Shown piece by piece: positions 35,429 to 43,665 of a DNA stretch of 64,000 bases (within the stretch, counting starts at the first letter, position 1; each line of letters begins with the position of its first letter). Made by a program: the position numbers and the translations under genes. Below the pieces are notes generated by a model. That model ran no database searches. It worked only from the letters and a program-made list of their open reading frames with translations, and had not been told where the DNA came from. The DNA is from UBA6168 sp964508135 (GTDB taxonomy: Bacteria; Bacteroidota; Bacteroidia; Chitinophagales; Saprospiraceae), in NCBI GenBank assembly GCA_964508135.1, contig CAZDSU010000012.1:1-64000 (forward strand), read 5' to 3'.

Positions 35429-38400
35429 CACCCGTTCCGGCTTGCTCCACACCACCGCATCGTTCGAGTAGTACAGCCAAGCCGCCGAGGCCGGTGCTTC
35501 GTACTCGCCCGGCACGTCGGCCTTGAGGTCGAGGTGCAGGTTTTTCACTTCCCCTGCGTACATGCCCCGGAAGTAGAACACCACGTAGCTGTCCTTGATT
35601 TCATAAAAATCGAACAACTTCCGCTCCTGCATCTCCTTCACCTGCCACGGCTGTACGCTTAGTCCCGCCGGAATGCCGACGATGGCGATGGGGTTGGGCA
35701 CGGCGGCGGCGGCAGTGTTGGTGAGGGTTGTGGTCAACCGCATTGTGCCGCCGATTGCGGATTGTGGATTGCGGATTGCGGATTGGCCGCCAGCAGCGAG
35801 CGTCGTTTTCAGCGACAATTTGCAGTCTGGGTTGCTGTACGGCAGCGTCGTCGAATACTTCACTGAGAGGTCGTATGGCAACGGGTCGCCGCTGAATTTG
35901 ACCTTCACCTCGTTTTTGCCTTCGGTAAAATATTTTTCCAAATCGTTGAAAACCAGTGGGTTGCGCTCATCAGCTGTGAATGGACGTTTGCCAACTGATT
36001 TCCCATTCACGTAGAGCACCACCTCTCCTCCGACCGATTTTTTGAACCGCTCGGCATGTGCCACCAGCGCTTTTAGCGCCAGCACCGTCGCCTGAGTGCT
36101 TCCGAAGCCGTACTGCGTTTTTGCGCCAGCTAAGTAGCGCACGGCCTTCTCCGTGATGGCCACTTCCGATTGAGAAGCGCCGCCTTCCGACGCCGTTGCA
36201 TTTGCCATGAAAGCCAGCGTGGCCAGTGCCGTCGTTTCAACGGTCAAGTTCTTGCCAGTGCTTTGTGTCATGCTCACTGTTTTGCCCGTCCAACTCCCGT
36301 CAGCAGCTTGGGTTTTGGACAAAATGGCCAACATCTCCTCCGCCCGGCGGTCGCCGAGGTTGAGCAGCGACTTGGCGGCCAGCGCCACGATATACGGGTC
36401 TTGCGTCTCACGGGCGTCGGCCAGCGTTTTGGTCATTTCGGCAGCCACGTTTTGGCCGTAGCCAGCTTCGGTCATCGCCCAGGTGATGTAGGCGTCAGCG
36501 ATGGTTGATTTTTGACGCCAGCCGTAACCACCCACCTGTCCGAGCCAGCCGCCCTTGCCGTCACGGCGGGAGAGCAGCCAGTTCGCTGTGCGGTCAATCC
36601 AGTCCTGATCTACGTCGTACACGGCCTTCATGTCCACCAGTTCCATCAGGCCGTAAGCGGTCAGCGGCTCGGTGGCGGGAGGATTGCCGTACCAATCAAA
36701 GCCACCGCCCTTTACCTCGAAGGTTTTCAGTCTGTTGTATCCAAAATCGAGGTGCTGATAGGCTTGCTTCGCAATGTCCGAGGTGACGTTGTTGGTGTTC
36801 TTCAGGAGGTTCAGCACTAGTACGTTGGGGTAGTTCACGCTGCTCGTCTGCTCGAAGCACCCGTAGGGTTGCCGAATCATCCGCTCCAGTCCCGACGTCA
36901 GGTCGCTCATCACACTAGGGTGTACCGTGAACGTTGCCGACAGGCTGCCCTCCACCACGTCGCTGACTGGCACGTTGAAGGTTTTTTCACGGTCGTTTCC
37001 TCCAAAAACAAGGTCAACGGGGAAGCCACGGGGCTGCACTTTCAGTTCCTGCGTGAAAGCGTCGGAGAGGCCGTTTGCCTCGAAGGAGACCTGCATGGCG
37101 TTGCCCCTGCCCCTGCCCCTGACCCCTAAAGGGGAACCTAAAACGGTAGTATCGGAAGTGGGTAGGCCGACGGTGTATTCTGGGTAAATGGTTTTTGATT
37201 CGCCGGGCTTGAGGGTCACTGTTTTTGGTTGGTTTTTTACCAAAGAAAAACCAGTTGGCATCTCGATGGAAAGTTTACCCGTGATGGCCTTGTCTGTGTT
37301 GTTCGTCAATGCAAGTGGGAAGGCCAAACGGTCGCCGGTGAGCAGGTTGACGGGGGCTTTCACGTCCATGCTGAATGGCATTTGGGTGAAAAAACGCTGC
37401 TCGGTGCGCCCAACCGACCCGTCCGAGCCGATGCCCTCCACCGTTGCCCGGAAGGTGCTGATGCCGTCGGTGTTGTAGAACTCGACGGTGGCCTTGCCGT
37501 TCCTGCCGACGTCCAGTTTTGGAGCGAAGAAGACGGTTTTGCGGAAGTCGGTGCGGACAGTGGTGCTGTCCGTGCGGGGTGCGTCATATTTCGGGGCGTA
37601 GAATTGGCGGGGCGTATTGGTGTAAACACCTAAACTTTGTTTGGGTGGCAAGTTCCCGGAAACCCTCACCCCATCAATGTAGTAATTCGTCGAAGAGGAG
37701 CGGCTGCCTCGGATGTTCAATTCTCCACCTTCATCCTTTGCTATCGCACCAGCGCTGAACGAAGCCAATGCGTTCACGTCGCGGGTCGGCAGTGCCTTAA
37801 TGTCGTCGGCTGCCAATGCTTTTCCCGGTGCTGCTTCTGGTTGGGGCTGCAAAGCTCCCCCTCTTGACTTGGCTTCTGTTTCCTTTTTCTTGTTGGAGCG
37901 TGGAGCGGATGCCCTTGGGCGGTTCATGGAAATTGTGTTTACTGATGACGTGTTGTCCTGCTTGATCAAGGGTCTTTCAAACATGACAACCACTTCTTGC
38001 AATTCAACTCCTGAATTTAATTTTCCATCCAATTTATTGGTATTTCCGCTGCTCACCACCAAGCCCGTGACCCGACTCGGGGAAAACCCGGTGTAGCTAT
38101 ACTCCACGTCGTAAATGCCGGGGTCAAGCCCTGATATGGAGTAGTAGCCTTCAAAATCGGTCTCCGTACCCGTCTTCAGTACGCCGTTTTTGTAAATTGC
38201 AACCGTTCCAAAAATGATGGGATCGCCTGTGCTTGCATCCTTCAAGGTGCCTTCAATCCTTGTTTGAAGGGGCTTTGACAACACCAGCGGCGACATTTGA
38301 ACTTGGCTGTTTTCAGCGTTTTTCACTTCGTAAGGCAACCGGATTTGCAGGGTTTTGCTCGTGCCATCCGTCATGATTTGGTTGCCGTCCCAAACCGAGG

Positions 38401-40549
38401 AGAATACCGCCATCGGTTCGTTTCGTGGCAACAACGTGTCCAATTCAAAACGGCCCATCTCGTCGGTCATGGCTATCATTTTGGATTTTTGCACACCGAC
38501 CAGCATTCTCGGCACGGGGTTGCCCAGCTTGTCGGTCACGACGCCACGGGTCACGGCCCGCTCATTCTCAAAGGCCATCGCCACGGGCTGCCCTCCCAAT
38601 AGCTCCTCCCAAGCCATCCGTCGCCAGCCCTGCGTTAGCATCAGGTAGTCCAGCGCTAGCAGCTCGTTTTTCTCTGGGTGCTTTTCTTTGGATTCAAAGT
38701 AAAAATTCGGCTCTTCTACCTTGCCCTTGAGTTCGCTTTCCAGCAACAGGTGGCTGAGGATATGCCCCTGTCGGTCGTCGGCGAAGGTGAGCAGGTTGTC
38801 GTCGGCCACGGCGAGGCTGAACTGGCCGGGCATGGGGATGCCCCGCTCGTCCGTCACCTGCACGGTCATGGTCACTTTTTCCCTCGGCAGGTATTTTTCC
38901 TTGTCCGTTTTTACGCTGATTTTCAGTTGTTTATCGTGGTTGAGGAACACGAGGCGCTCGGCACGTGGCAGCTCCCGGCTGTCGAAAAGCATGACCTGTG
39001 CGATGCCGATGGGCATGTTTTTCACGGGGATTTTCACCAAATGCGACCCCGCCTGCGGCGGCAATGTTTGGGTGAACCAAATATCGCCCCGGCTGACCAA
39101 TGCCACGTTCAGTGCCTCGTCCTCGGTGGAGTTCACCTCGACCGTCAGCGTGTCCTTTTGCAGTGGGTTTATTTTCAGCGCAAAACCACGGGGGAACGCA
39201 TCCGGCAAGCCGAATTTGTCAGAAATGCCTGCTGGTTTTGTCAAAACGGCGTGGTAAACTTCGTCTGCCGCCGGGGTGAAGTTGAAGCCACCCATGCCCT
39301 GGTGGTAACTCTGGAAAGCTGCCACTTCCACGCCCTTCGAGTTGACGATTTTGCCAGCCACATCAGCGGGCTTGCCCCATTCATTCAGCGCTTTGAAGGC
39401 AACAACGGCGGGCAGTCCGGCCACCATGTCGCCACCTTCCGGTAGGAATTGGAGGTCAATTTTGTTCAGGACAATTGGAATACTGCGACTGATGCTCTCC
39501 ATCTGGCCATTGTAGGCGATGAGGATGTTGAGCAGGCCGTCGCTCGTCTCCAGTTTTGCGGGCAGGTTGAACTTCACCACGGCATGTCCACGTCCGTCCG
39601 TTTTGCCCGAAACCGTGGTGAACTGCTGCCCGTCGAGGCTGGCGTTGGCCCTGAAATCGTGGTTAGCCAGCGGTAGGTTGGCCAACGTGTTCAGGTCGAG
39701 TTTTGCTTCCACTACATCACCGGGGCCGTAGGCTTTTTTCATAAAATCCAACTCCATTCGCAGCCGTGGCAGCACGGTTGCCTGCACCTGAACGTCCCGC
39801 TCGAAGGCGTCGTTCGAGTTGCGCATCCAGTTGGTGTAGGCCCTGATTTTATAGAGACCGCCGGGTGCATTTGGGTCAAGTTGGAAATCGCCCGCCGCCG
39901 TGCCGCCCTTTGCTAGCAGGTTGATTTTTTTCAAAACGCTGCCGTTCGGCCCCAACAGTTCGACGTACAGGATTTCGCTTTTTGGGCTGGCCTTCAGTGA
40001 GTTGGCGTCCCGCACGTAGGCATTGAACCAGATGTCCTCGCCCGGCTCGAAAAACAGGCGGTCGAATTGGAGATAAACCTTTTCGGGGGAAAGGCGCTCA
40101 TTGTGCAGCGAGAGTTGGGTGATTAGTTTTTGGAAAAATGAACTGTCGGGAGTGGTTTTGATTTCAGATTTCAGATTGACGATTCCCGATTTCAGATTGG
40201 GGGGGGCAGGCATCAGACCTGACAGGTTTTTAAAACCTGTTAGGTCTTTGGCAGTGGGTTTTGTTGCTTGCGCAACGCCTTGATTGTCAGTGGTTTTTTC
40301 TTGCGAAAAAGCCTGTGGTGTGCTTTGCGGACTGGCAGTCCGCCCTGCGGGGGGCGTCTCCCGCTGCATGAGCAGGAGCGCCAGGAGGAATAATACAGTT
40401 GTCATAGCTAAAATAATTTTAGTTAAAAAATAGCTTCTATTTGGAGTCCTGTCATCGAGGATTTGCTCCATCTTTTCCCACGCCCCGGGGTTGAAATCGA
40501 ACTCGTGGGCGTCGAGCTTTTGCTTGATATTTTTATTGTCGTTCGTCAT
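35414..40549 (-). CDS. Alpha-2-macroglobulin family protein with anti-sigma-like N-terminus and TonB-plug-like domain
   Basis: Membrane-anchored protein of 1711 aa. Residues 1-38 are cytoplasmic and acidic (FDFNPGAWEKMEQILDDR), like the start of Bacteroidota anti-sigma proteins; one transmembrane helix follows (about 40-61). Then come a low-complexity linker (63-135), MG-type domains from about 145 (VYLQFDRLFFEPGEDIWFNA), a carboxypeptidase-regulatory-like domain (about 770-850), a TonB-plug-like segment (about 915-985, GELNIRGSRSSSTNYYIDG) and the A2M domain (about 996-1116). A thioester motif CFEQ (Cys1231) lies in a helical thioester domain to about 1530. A2M proteins trap proteases by covalent capture. 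It lies 36 bp after an ECF sigma gene. Five palindromic repeats are translated within it. Confidence 0.88.
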   Translation of the reverse strand: MTNDNKNIKQKLDAHEFDFNPGAWEKMEQILDDRTPNRSYFLTKIILAMTTVLFLLALLLMQRETPPAGRTASPQSTPQAFSQEKTTDNQGVAQATKPTAKDLTGFKNLSGLMPAPPNLKSGIVNLKSEIKTTPDSSFFQKLITQLSLHNERLSPEKVYLQFDRLFFEPGEDIWFNAYVRDANSLKASPKSEILYVELLGPNGSVLKKINLLAKGGTAAGDFQLDPNAPGGLYKIRAYTNWMRNSNDAFERDVQVQATVLPRLRMELDFMKKAYGPGDVVEAKLDLNTLANLPLANHDFRANASLDGQQFTTVSGKTDGRGHAVVKFNLPAKLETSDGLLNILIAYNGQMESISRSIPIVLNKIDLQFLPEGGDMVAGLPAVVAFKALNEWGKPADVAGKIVNSKGVEVAAFQSYHQGMGGFNFTPAADEVYHAVLTKPAGISDKFGLPDAFPRGFALKINPLQKDTLTVEVNSTEDEALNVALVSRGDIWFTQTLPPQAGSHLVKIPVKNMPIGIAQVMLFDSRELPRAERLVFLNHDKQLKISVKTDKEKYLPREKVTMTVQVTDERGIPMPGQFSLAVADDNLLTFADDRQGHILSHLLLESELKGKVEEPNFYFESKEKHPEKNELLALDYLMLTQGWRRMAWEELLGGQPVAMAFENERAVTRGVVTDKLGNPVPRMLVGVQKSKMIAMTDEMGRFELDTLLPRNEPMAVFSSVWDGNQIMTDGTSKTLQIRLPYEVKNAENSQVQMSPLVLSKPLQTRIEGTLKDASTGDPIIFGTVAIYKNGVLKTGTETDFEGYYSISGLDPGIYDVEYSYTGFSPSRVTGLVVSSGNTNKLDGKLNSGVELQEVVVMFERPLIKQDNTSSVNTISMNRPRASAPRSNKKKETEAKSRGGALQPQPEAAPGKALAADDIKALPTRDVNALASFSAGAIAKDEGGELNIRGSRSSSTNYYIDGVRVSGNLPPKQSLGVYTNTPRQFYAPKYDAPRTDSTTVRTDFRKTVFFAPKLDVGRNGKATVEFYNTDGISTFRATVEGIGSDGSVGRTEQRFFTQMPFSMDVKAPVNLLTGDRLAFPLALTNNTDKAITGKLSIEMPTGFSLVKNQPKTVTLKPGESKTIYPEYTVGLPTSDTTVLGSPLGVRGRGRGNAMQVSFEANGLSDAFTQELKVQPRGFPVDLVFGGNDREKTFNVPVSDVVEGSLSATFTVHPSVMSDLTSGLERMIRQPYGCFEQTSSVNYPNVLVLNLLKNTNNVTSDIAKQAYQHLDFGYNRLKTFEVKGGGFDWYGNPPATEPLTAYGLMELVDMKAVYDVDQDWIDRTANWLLSRRDGKGGWLGQVGGYGWRQKSTIADAYITWAMTEAGYGQNVAAEMTKTLADARETQDPYIVALAAKSLLNLGDRRAEEMLAILSKTQAADGSWTGKTVSMTQSTGKNLTVETTALATLAFMANATASEGGASQSEVAITEKAVRYLAGAKTQYGFGSTQATVLALKALVAHAERFKKSVGGEVVLYVNGKSVGKRPFTADERNPLVFNDLEKYFTEGKNEVKVKFSGDPLPYDLSVKYSTTLPYSNPDCKLSLKTTLAAGGQSAIRNPQSAIGGTMRLTTTLTNTAAAAVPNPIAIVGIPAGLSVQPWQVKEMQERKLFDFYEIKDSYVVFYFRGMYAGEVKNLHLDLKADVPGEYEAPASAAWLYYSNDAVVWSKPERVRIGN
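35752..35790. repeat. In-frame GATTGCG heptad array
   Basis: GATTGCG GATTGTG GATTGCG GATTGCG GATTGG, translated on the minus strand as QSAIRNPQSAIGG (about residues 1587-1600 of the A2M protein). Confidence 0.85.
37102..37138. repeat. In-frame CCCCTAAAGGGG palindrome
   Basis: CCCCTGACCCCTAAAGGGGA preceded by GCCCCT triplications. Translated as GSPLGVRGRGRGN, about residues 1138-1150. Sister copies are at 40575 and 40662. Confidence 0.85.
40160..40247. repeat. Two in-frame repeats in the A2M linker
   Basis: GATTTCA GATTTCA GATTGAC heptads (40160-40200) lie next to a 16-bp dyad AGACCTGACAGGTTTT/AAAACCTGTTAGGTCT (40215-40247, one mismatch). They encode NLKSGIVNLKSEIK and KDLTGFKNLSGL. Confidence 0.85.
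40327..40343. repeat. In-frame GCGGACT palindrome
   Basis: GCGGACTGGCAGTCCGC, a 7-bp dyad around GGC, encoding part of GRTASPQ in the A2M linker. Confidence 0.65.
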
Positions 40550-40574
40550 TTTCCTACAGGATTTGCACTCGTTA

Positions 40575-40685
40575 ACCCCTGACCCCTAAAGGGGGACCCA
40601 CGGATTTACAGTTTGTGGTAAATGCTCAGTCTGCAATTTTGGCGATGCACTTCCCCAATTCGGTTCCCCTTTAGGGGTCAGGGGC
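40575..40685. repeat. Inverted copies of the CCCCTAAAGGGG element
   Basis: ACCCCTGACCCCTAAAGGGG (40575-40594, extending to 40599) and GGTTCCCCTTTAGGGGTCAG (40662-40681, extending to 40685) face each other. They bracket the last 33 codons of the sigma factor; its TAG stop (40586-40588) is inside the first copy. Confidence 0.85.
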
Positions 40686-41239
40686 AAACGTGCGGTGAGC
40701 CAATCCCGCAACTGCTTTTTCGCCTCCGCCAGCCGCCACTTTGACGTGTTTTCGTTGATGCCGAGCTGTTCCGCAATCTCCCGGTGGGTGTAGCCCTCCA
40801 CCACGTTCATCGAGAAGACGGCCCGTTGGTCGGCTGGCAACTGCTGGATGAGGCGGTAGATTTCCTCAGCGGCGAGCTGCTCCAGGATGCCGTCGTCGTG
40901 CGCCGTTTCGGGTGGCTCGCCGAGGCGAAAAGTCTGGCGGTGCTTCACCTGCGACCGCACGAAGTCAATCGCCGTACGCAAGGTGATGGTGGCCATCCAG
41001 CCGTGCAGGCTGCCCTGCTCCGAGTACTCGCCGATGTTTTGGAAGATTTTCAGGAACGCCCGGTTCAGCACGTCCTCCGCTTCGGGGCGGCTGCCGGTAT
41101 ACCTCATGCAGATACCCAACAACCTACCGTAGTGCCGCTGGTACAAGCACTGCTGTGCCAGTCGGTGCTGTTGGCGGCAGCCATCTGCGAGGATGGCCTC
41201 CGGGCTTTGAGTAGTGTATTGGTTGCTTTGCATCTGCAT
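40586..41239 (-). CDS. ECF-type RNA polymerase sigma factor with repeat-derived tail
   Basis: Cytoplasmic sigma-70 family factor of 217 aa that should direct RNA polymerase to a specific regulon. Region 2 (about 25-95): QQCLYQRHYGRLLGICMRYT and EQGSLHGWMATITLRTAIDF. Region 4 (about 125-180): LPADQRAVFSMNVVEGYTHR and AEQLGINENTSKWRLAEAKK. A normal factor would end near RDWLTAR (residue 184); the remaining 33 residues start LPLTPKGEPNWG and come from repeat DNA. It precedes the A2M gene by 36 bp on the same strand. The anti-sigma-like N-terminus of that protein is its likely regulator (inference). Confidence 0.92.
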   Translation of the reverse strand: MQMQSNQYTTQSPEAILADGCRQQHRLAQQCLYQRHYGRLLGICMRYTGSRPEAEDVLNRAFLKIFQNIGEYSEQGSLHGWMATITLRTAIDFVRSQVKHRQTFRLGEPPETAHDDGILEQLAAEEIYRLIQQLPADQRAVFSMNVVEGYTHREIAEQLGINENTSKWRLAEAKKQLRDWLTARLPLTPKGEPNWGSASPKLQTEHLPQTVNPWVPL

Positions 41240-41346
41240 CTATTTTGGACAACGAGGCCAGCCTTAAATTTGGTTGGCACTTGATTGGAAAAACTCGTTG
41301 ACAGATGCAGTTTGTCGTGCCGATTGCACAGATGGCGGGAGAAATT

Positions 41347-41412
41347 GTGAATTGTGAACGGTGAACGGTGAATGTTGCAACCGTTCACAATTCACCGTTC
41401 ATAGTTCATCAT
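41347..41412. repeat. Heptad-word inverted pair at the Uma2-gene stop
   Basis: GTGAATTGTGAACGG (41347-41361) and CCGTTCACAATTCAC (41381-41395) are perfect 15-bp arms; more GAACGGT-type words flank them. The TGA stop of the Uma2 gene lies in the right arm (41399-41401). The word set matches the array at 28243. Confidence 0.82.
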
Positions 41413-42049
41413 TCTTTATCCCCTCTTCCAGCAGGTATTTTTCGATGTTGAAGTTGATGCCCTCGAACAGTTCGATGTCACGGTTCCAGTCCATGATGTG
41501 CCAAGGTACGTCCGGTGTGGCCACGATGACGGTCTTGCTTTTGGTGAAAACCCAGATTATTTTCTTTATTCCGAAGGCAAACAACCGACGCAATTTTCGC
41601 ATCACAAACTCATCAAAGAGGTTGGCCTGGCGGTCGGGGAGTTCGACGTTGACGTCCACTTCCACCACTAGGTCGGGTGCAACATCGGCATATTTATCGC
41701 CTATTTTGTCAGGGGTGAGCTTGGTTTTGTCAAAGACCGCTACATCAAGGCCGAGGTTATTGTTGAGATTGATGTGAACACCAGTTTCACCCACAAAAAC
41801 GAAGAATTTTTTCCGGTCAATTTTTGCTTTCAGTTCGTCACCAATATAATTTTTGATAAGGCCTTGGAGGGTACTGTGTGGCATGATGTCGTCAATGTTT
41901 TTTGTTTTGTTCATGACGCTGCGGTAGCCAGCATAATAAAAAGGGATGCCGTCAATAACCTCCCGGATGAGGTAATCGGGTATTTTCCGCCCGCTCTTTT
42001 TGGCAATGGTGGTTTTTGCTACTGGTACTTCGGCAACTGCGACGGTCAT
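41399..42049 (-). CDS. Uma2/DUF820 family putative endonuclease
   Basis: Protein of 216 aa from the ATG at 42049 (MTVAVAEVPVAKTTIAKKSG). It has the PD-(D/E)xK-type core of the Uma2 family: LDVAVFDKTKLTPDKIG (Asp), APDLVVEVDVNVEL (Glu) and RLFAFGIKKIIWVFTKSKTV. Members often occur in many copies in cyanobacteria and some Bacteroidota; the function is uncertain, and a transposon link has been suggested. The longer open frame upstream overlaps the CAP gene and lacks family residues. Its final residues (NDEL) and stop are encoded by repeat DNA. Confidence 0.82.
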   Translation of the reverse strand: MTVAVAEVPVAKTTIAKKSGRKIPDYLIREVIDGIPFYYAGYRSVMNKTKNIDDIMPHSTLQGLIKNYIGDELKAKIDRKKFFVFVGETGVHINLNNNLGLDVAVFDKTKLTPDKIGDKYADVAPDLVVEVDVNVELPDRQANLFDEFVMRKLRRLFAFGIKKIIWVFTKSKTVIVATPDVPWHIMDWNRDIELFEGINFNIEKYLLEEGIKNDEL

Positions 42050-42129
42050 AAATATGGGTTTTGTAAAAAAGATGAGCCAAGTTAAGCATTTTGGCCAAAA
42101 CTGAAACCAATAATTCGTGGCGCAATTCT

Positions 42130-42633
42130 TCATTCTTTCCCCATCGGACTGCCAAAATCCTGCACCCAAATGTCCCCTACCTGAGCGACGCCCATCTCTT
42201 TGTGGCCGCCATGCATCAGGTTGCGGCAGTGGCCGGGGCTGTCCTTCCAGGCGAGCAGGGTTTCGTCAAAGGAGTCGTAGCCCGATGCGATGTTTTCGCC
42301 AACGGCATACCACTTGTAACCTGCCTTGCTGGCCCGATTGCCGACGTTGCTGCCATTGCTGCCCTTGTGGTCAAAGAACTCGTTGCGCTCCATGTCGTTG
42401 GCATGGGCGAAGGCGGCTTTTTCAAGGCGGTTGTTCCAAATGAGTGGTTTTACAGGCGGCATGTATTTGCGGCCGCAATGGCAGCCCTTTGCTCGTAGGC
42501 GGTTCACGTCATTGAGCATGGTCTGTTTTTCGGATTCGGATAGGTCGGTCGTGTAGGTTAGGTTGGTTTTTGGAAAAAAACTGGTAAGAATCAGGGCGGC
42601 AGTAGTGGCAGCTTTTGCAATTATCATGGACAT
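42130..42633 (-). CDS. CAP/SCP-domain secreted protein
   Basis: Exported protein of 167 aa. Start at 42633 (MSMIIAKAATTAALILTSFF) gives a signal peptide. The CAP domain (about 40-165) shows LIWNNRLEKAAFAHANDMER, FFDHKGSNGSN, VGENIASGYDS and the GHCRNLMHGGHKEMGVAQVG block, with the conserved His and Glu residues of the CAP cavity. Bacterial CAP proteins are poorly understood; roles in wall or lipid binding are possible. The end WVQDFGSPMGKE is normal for the family. Confidence 0.88.
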   Translation of the reverse strand: MSMIIAKAATTAALILTSFFPKTNLTYTTDLSESEKQTMLNDVNRLRAKGCHCGRKYMPPVKPLIWNNRLEKAAFAHANDMERNEFFDHKGSNGSNVGNRASKAGYKWYAVGENIASGYDSFDETLLAWKDSPGHCRNLMHGGHKEMGVAQVGDIWVQDFGSPMGKE

Positions 42634-42734
42634 GTGCAGATTTTTGTTTTCAATAATGGAGCTGAAAACGTTTTCGGCACACAAATTCTTATTAGAGACA
42701 ACTTTTCGGGACTGTTAAAGTTTTTAGCAGGTAC

Positions 42735-42763
42735 CCAATTTCAAATTTCACAATTTCAATTTC
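42735..42763. repeat. One-sided heptad array
   Basis: CCAATTTCAAATTTCACAAT and further words, AATTTCA-type, directly upstream of the DUF2062 gene. Confidence 0.6.
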
Positions 42764-42772
42764 CGCCCATCC

Positions 42773-43255
42773 GTGCGCCAATTTTCTTTTCTCGACAAGT
42801 TCAAAGGCTTCCTCAAACAAGGTGCCACCCCCAAGGCACTTGCAGCCAGCTCGACGGTCGGGCTGCTGCTGGGTGTGTTCCCGATGCTGGGCGTCACCAC
42901 GCTAATGATGGGCGCCATCTCCGTGCGTTGGCGGCTCAACCTCCCGTTGATGCTGGCGGTGAGCTACCTCATTTACCCACTGCAAATCATACTGCTGATT
43001 CCGTTCGTGCGGGTGGGGGAGTGGCTCACAGGAACGAAGCCCGCCTTGCTTTCTTTGGAAGGGCTTGCGGACTCGTTTTCAAAAAACTTCACGGCAGCGC
43101 TGGTGGACCTTGGGGCTGCGAACATGGTGGCCGTGCTGGGTTGGGGCCTGTTGGCCGTGCCCACAAGTGGCCTAATGTACCTGCTGTTTATGCCAATGTT
43201 TAGATTTGCCGTGAGGAAATATCCTACTCCACCACCACCTTCCCAAATCTCATAA
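42773..43255 (+). CDS. DUF2062 membrane protein
   Basis: Inner-membrane protein of 160 aa with about three helices. It has a GTG start (MRQFSFLDKFKGFLKQGATP). The DUF2062 pattern is clear: TPKALAASSTVGLLLGVFPM, then LNLPLMLAVSYLIYPLQIIL and a C-terminal hydrophobic segment. The domain is often found beside glycosyltransferases, but none is adjacent here. The last residues (PTPPPPSQIS) overlap, on the opposite strand, a remnant of a T9SS sorting domain, so the natural C-terminus may have been replaced. Confidence 0.8.
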   Translation: MRQFSFLDKFKGFLKQGATPKALAASSTVGLLLGVFPMLGVTTLMMGAISVRWRLNLPLMLAVSYLIYPLQIILLIPFVRVGEWLTGTKPALLSLEGLADSFSKNFTAALVDLGAANMVAVLGWGLLAVPTSGLMYLLFMPMFRFAVRKYPTPPPPSQIS

Positions 43256-43328
43256 CTTCCTCGTTTTCAATCGAATAAAAATGAATTGGAACATTTGGAA
43301 GGAAATGTTGCGCCCTTTCAAACCGCAT
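43224..43328 (-). pseudogene. Remnant of a T9SS type A sorting domain
   Basis: A 34-codon frame on the minus strand ends in FYSIENEEVMRFGKVVVE. This is nearly the same as the end of the BNR/LamG protein 0.8 kb away (AYSIESERVMNFGKVVVE), and the DNA is similar too. Only the last about 28 residues of a sorting domain remain. It overlaps the 3' ends of the DUF2062 gene and of the 115-aa gene. It is probably what is left of a deleted T9SS cargo gene or a partial duplication. Confidence 0.7.
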
Positions 43329-43665
43329 GAGCTACCAATTTTTCAATCAATTTTTCTGAAAGCAGAACTTGAACTTGGGCAACGGCATTCGGCCCTTCGT
43401 AAAGCTCGAAATCCGTGTTTGGTGTCAAAAGATAGTGTGGAGCGGCCTCCGCTAAAAAACTAGCAAAAGCGTAGCTGAAATTTTCAGTTTGGGTTTCCTC
43501 CGTAGCGAGGAACTCCAAGCGCAAGCTCCAAGCGTTCTTTTTCCAATCCTCCAATGACTGGTCTTTAAATCTGCACACGGCCACATAAGTTTGCCCCTCG
43601 GGCGGCTGTTTTCTGCCACCCGACTCGAAGGGTATCCAAGTTGTTTTCACAAATACTTTTTTCAT
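43318..43665 (-). CDS. Small protein, second gene of a two-gene cassette
   Basis: Protein of 115 aa, not recognised. Probably cytoplasmic: no signal peptide, mixed alpha/beta. Seen: KTTWIPFESGGRKQPPEGQT, a WKKNAWSLRLEF strand, and an amphipathic C-terminal helix (LLSEKLIEKLVAHAV). Its ATG overlaps the stop of the upstream gene by 4 nt (ATGA), so the two are translationally coupled. Such coupling of two small genes in an accessory strip suggests a toxin-antitoxin or effector-immunity pair, which is only an inference. Confidence 0.6.
   Translation of the reverse strand: MKKVFVKTTWIPFESGGRKQPPEGQTYVAVCRFKDQSLEDWKKNAWSLRLEFLATEETQTENFSYAFASFLAEAAPHYLLTPNTDFELYEGPNAVAQVQVLLSEKLIEKLVAHAV

Noticed and set aside
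40586..40685. Simple transcription terminator between sigma and A2M genes
   Set aside because: The facing palindromes are members of a dispersed family, lie partly in coding sequence and lack a T-run; an operon is more likely.
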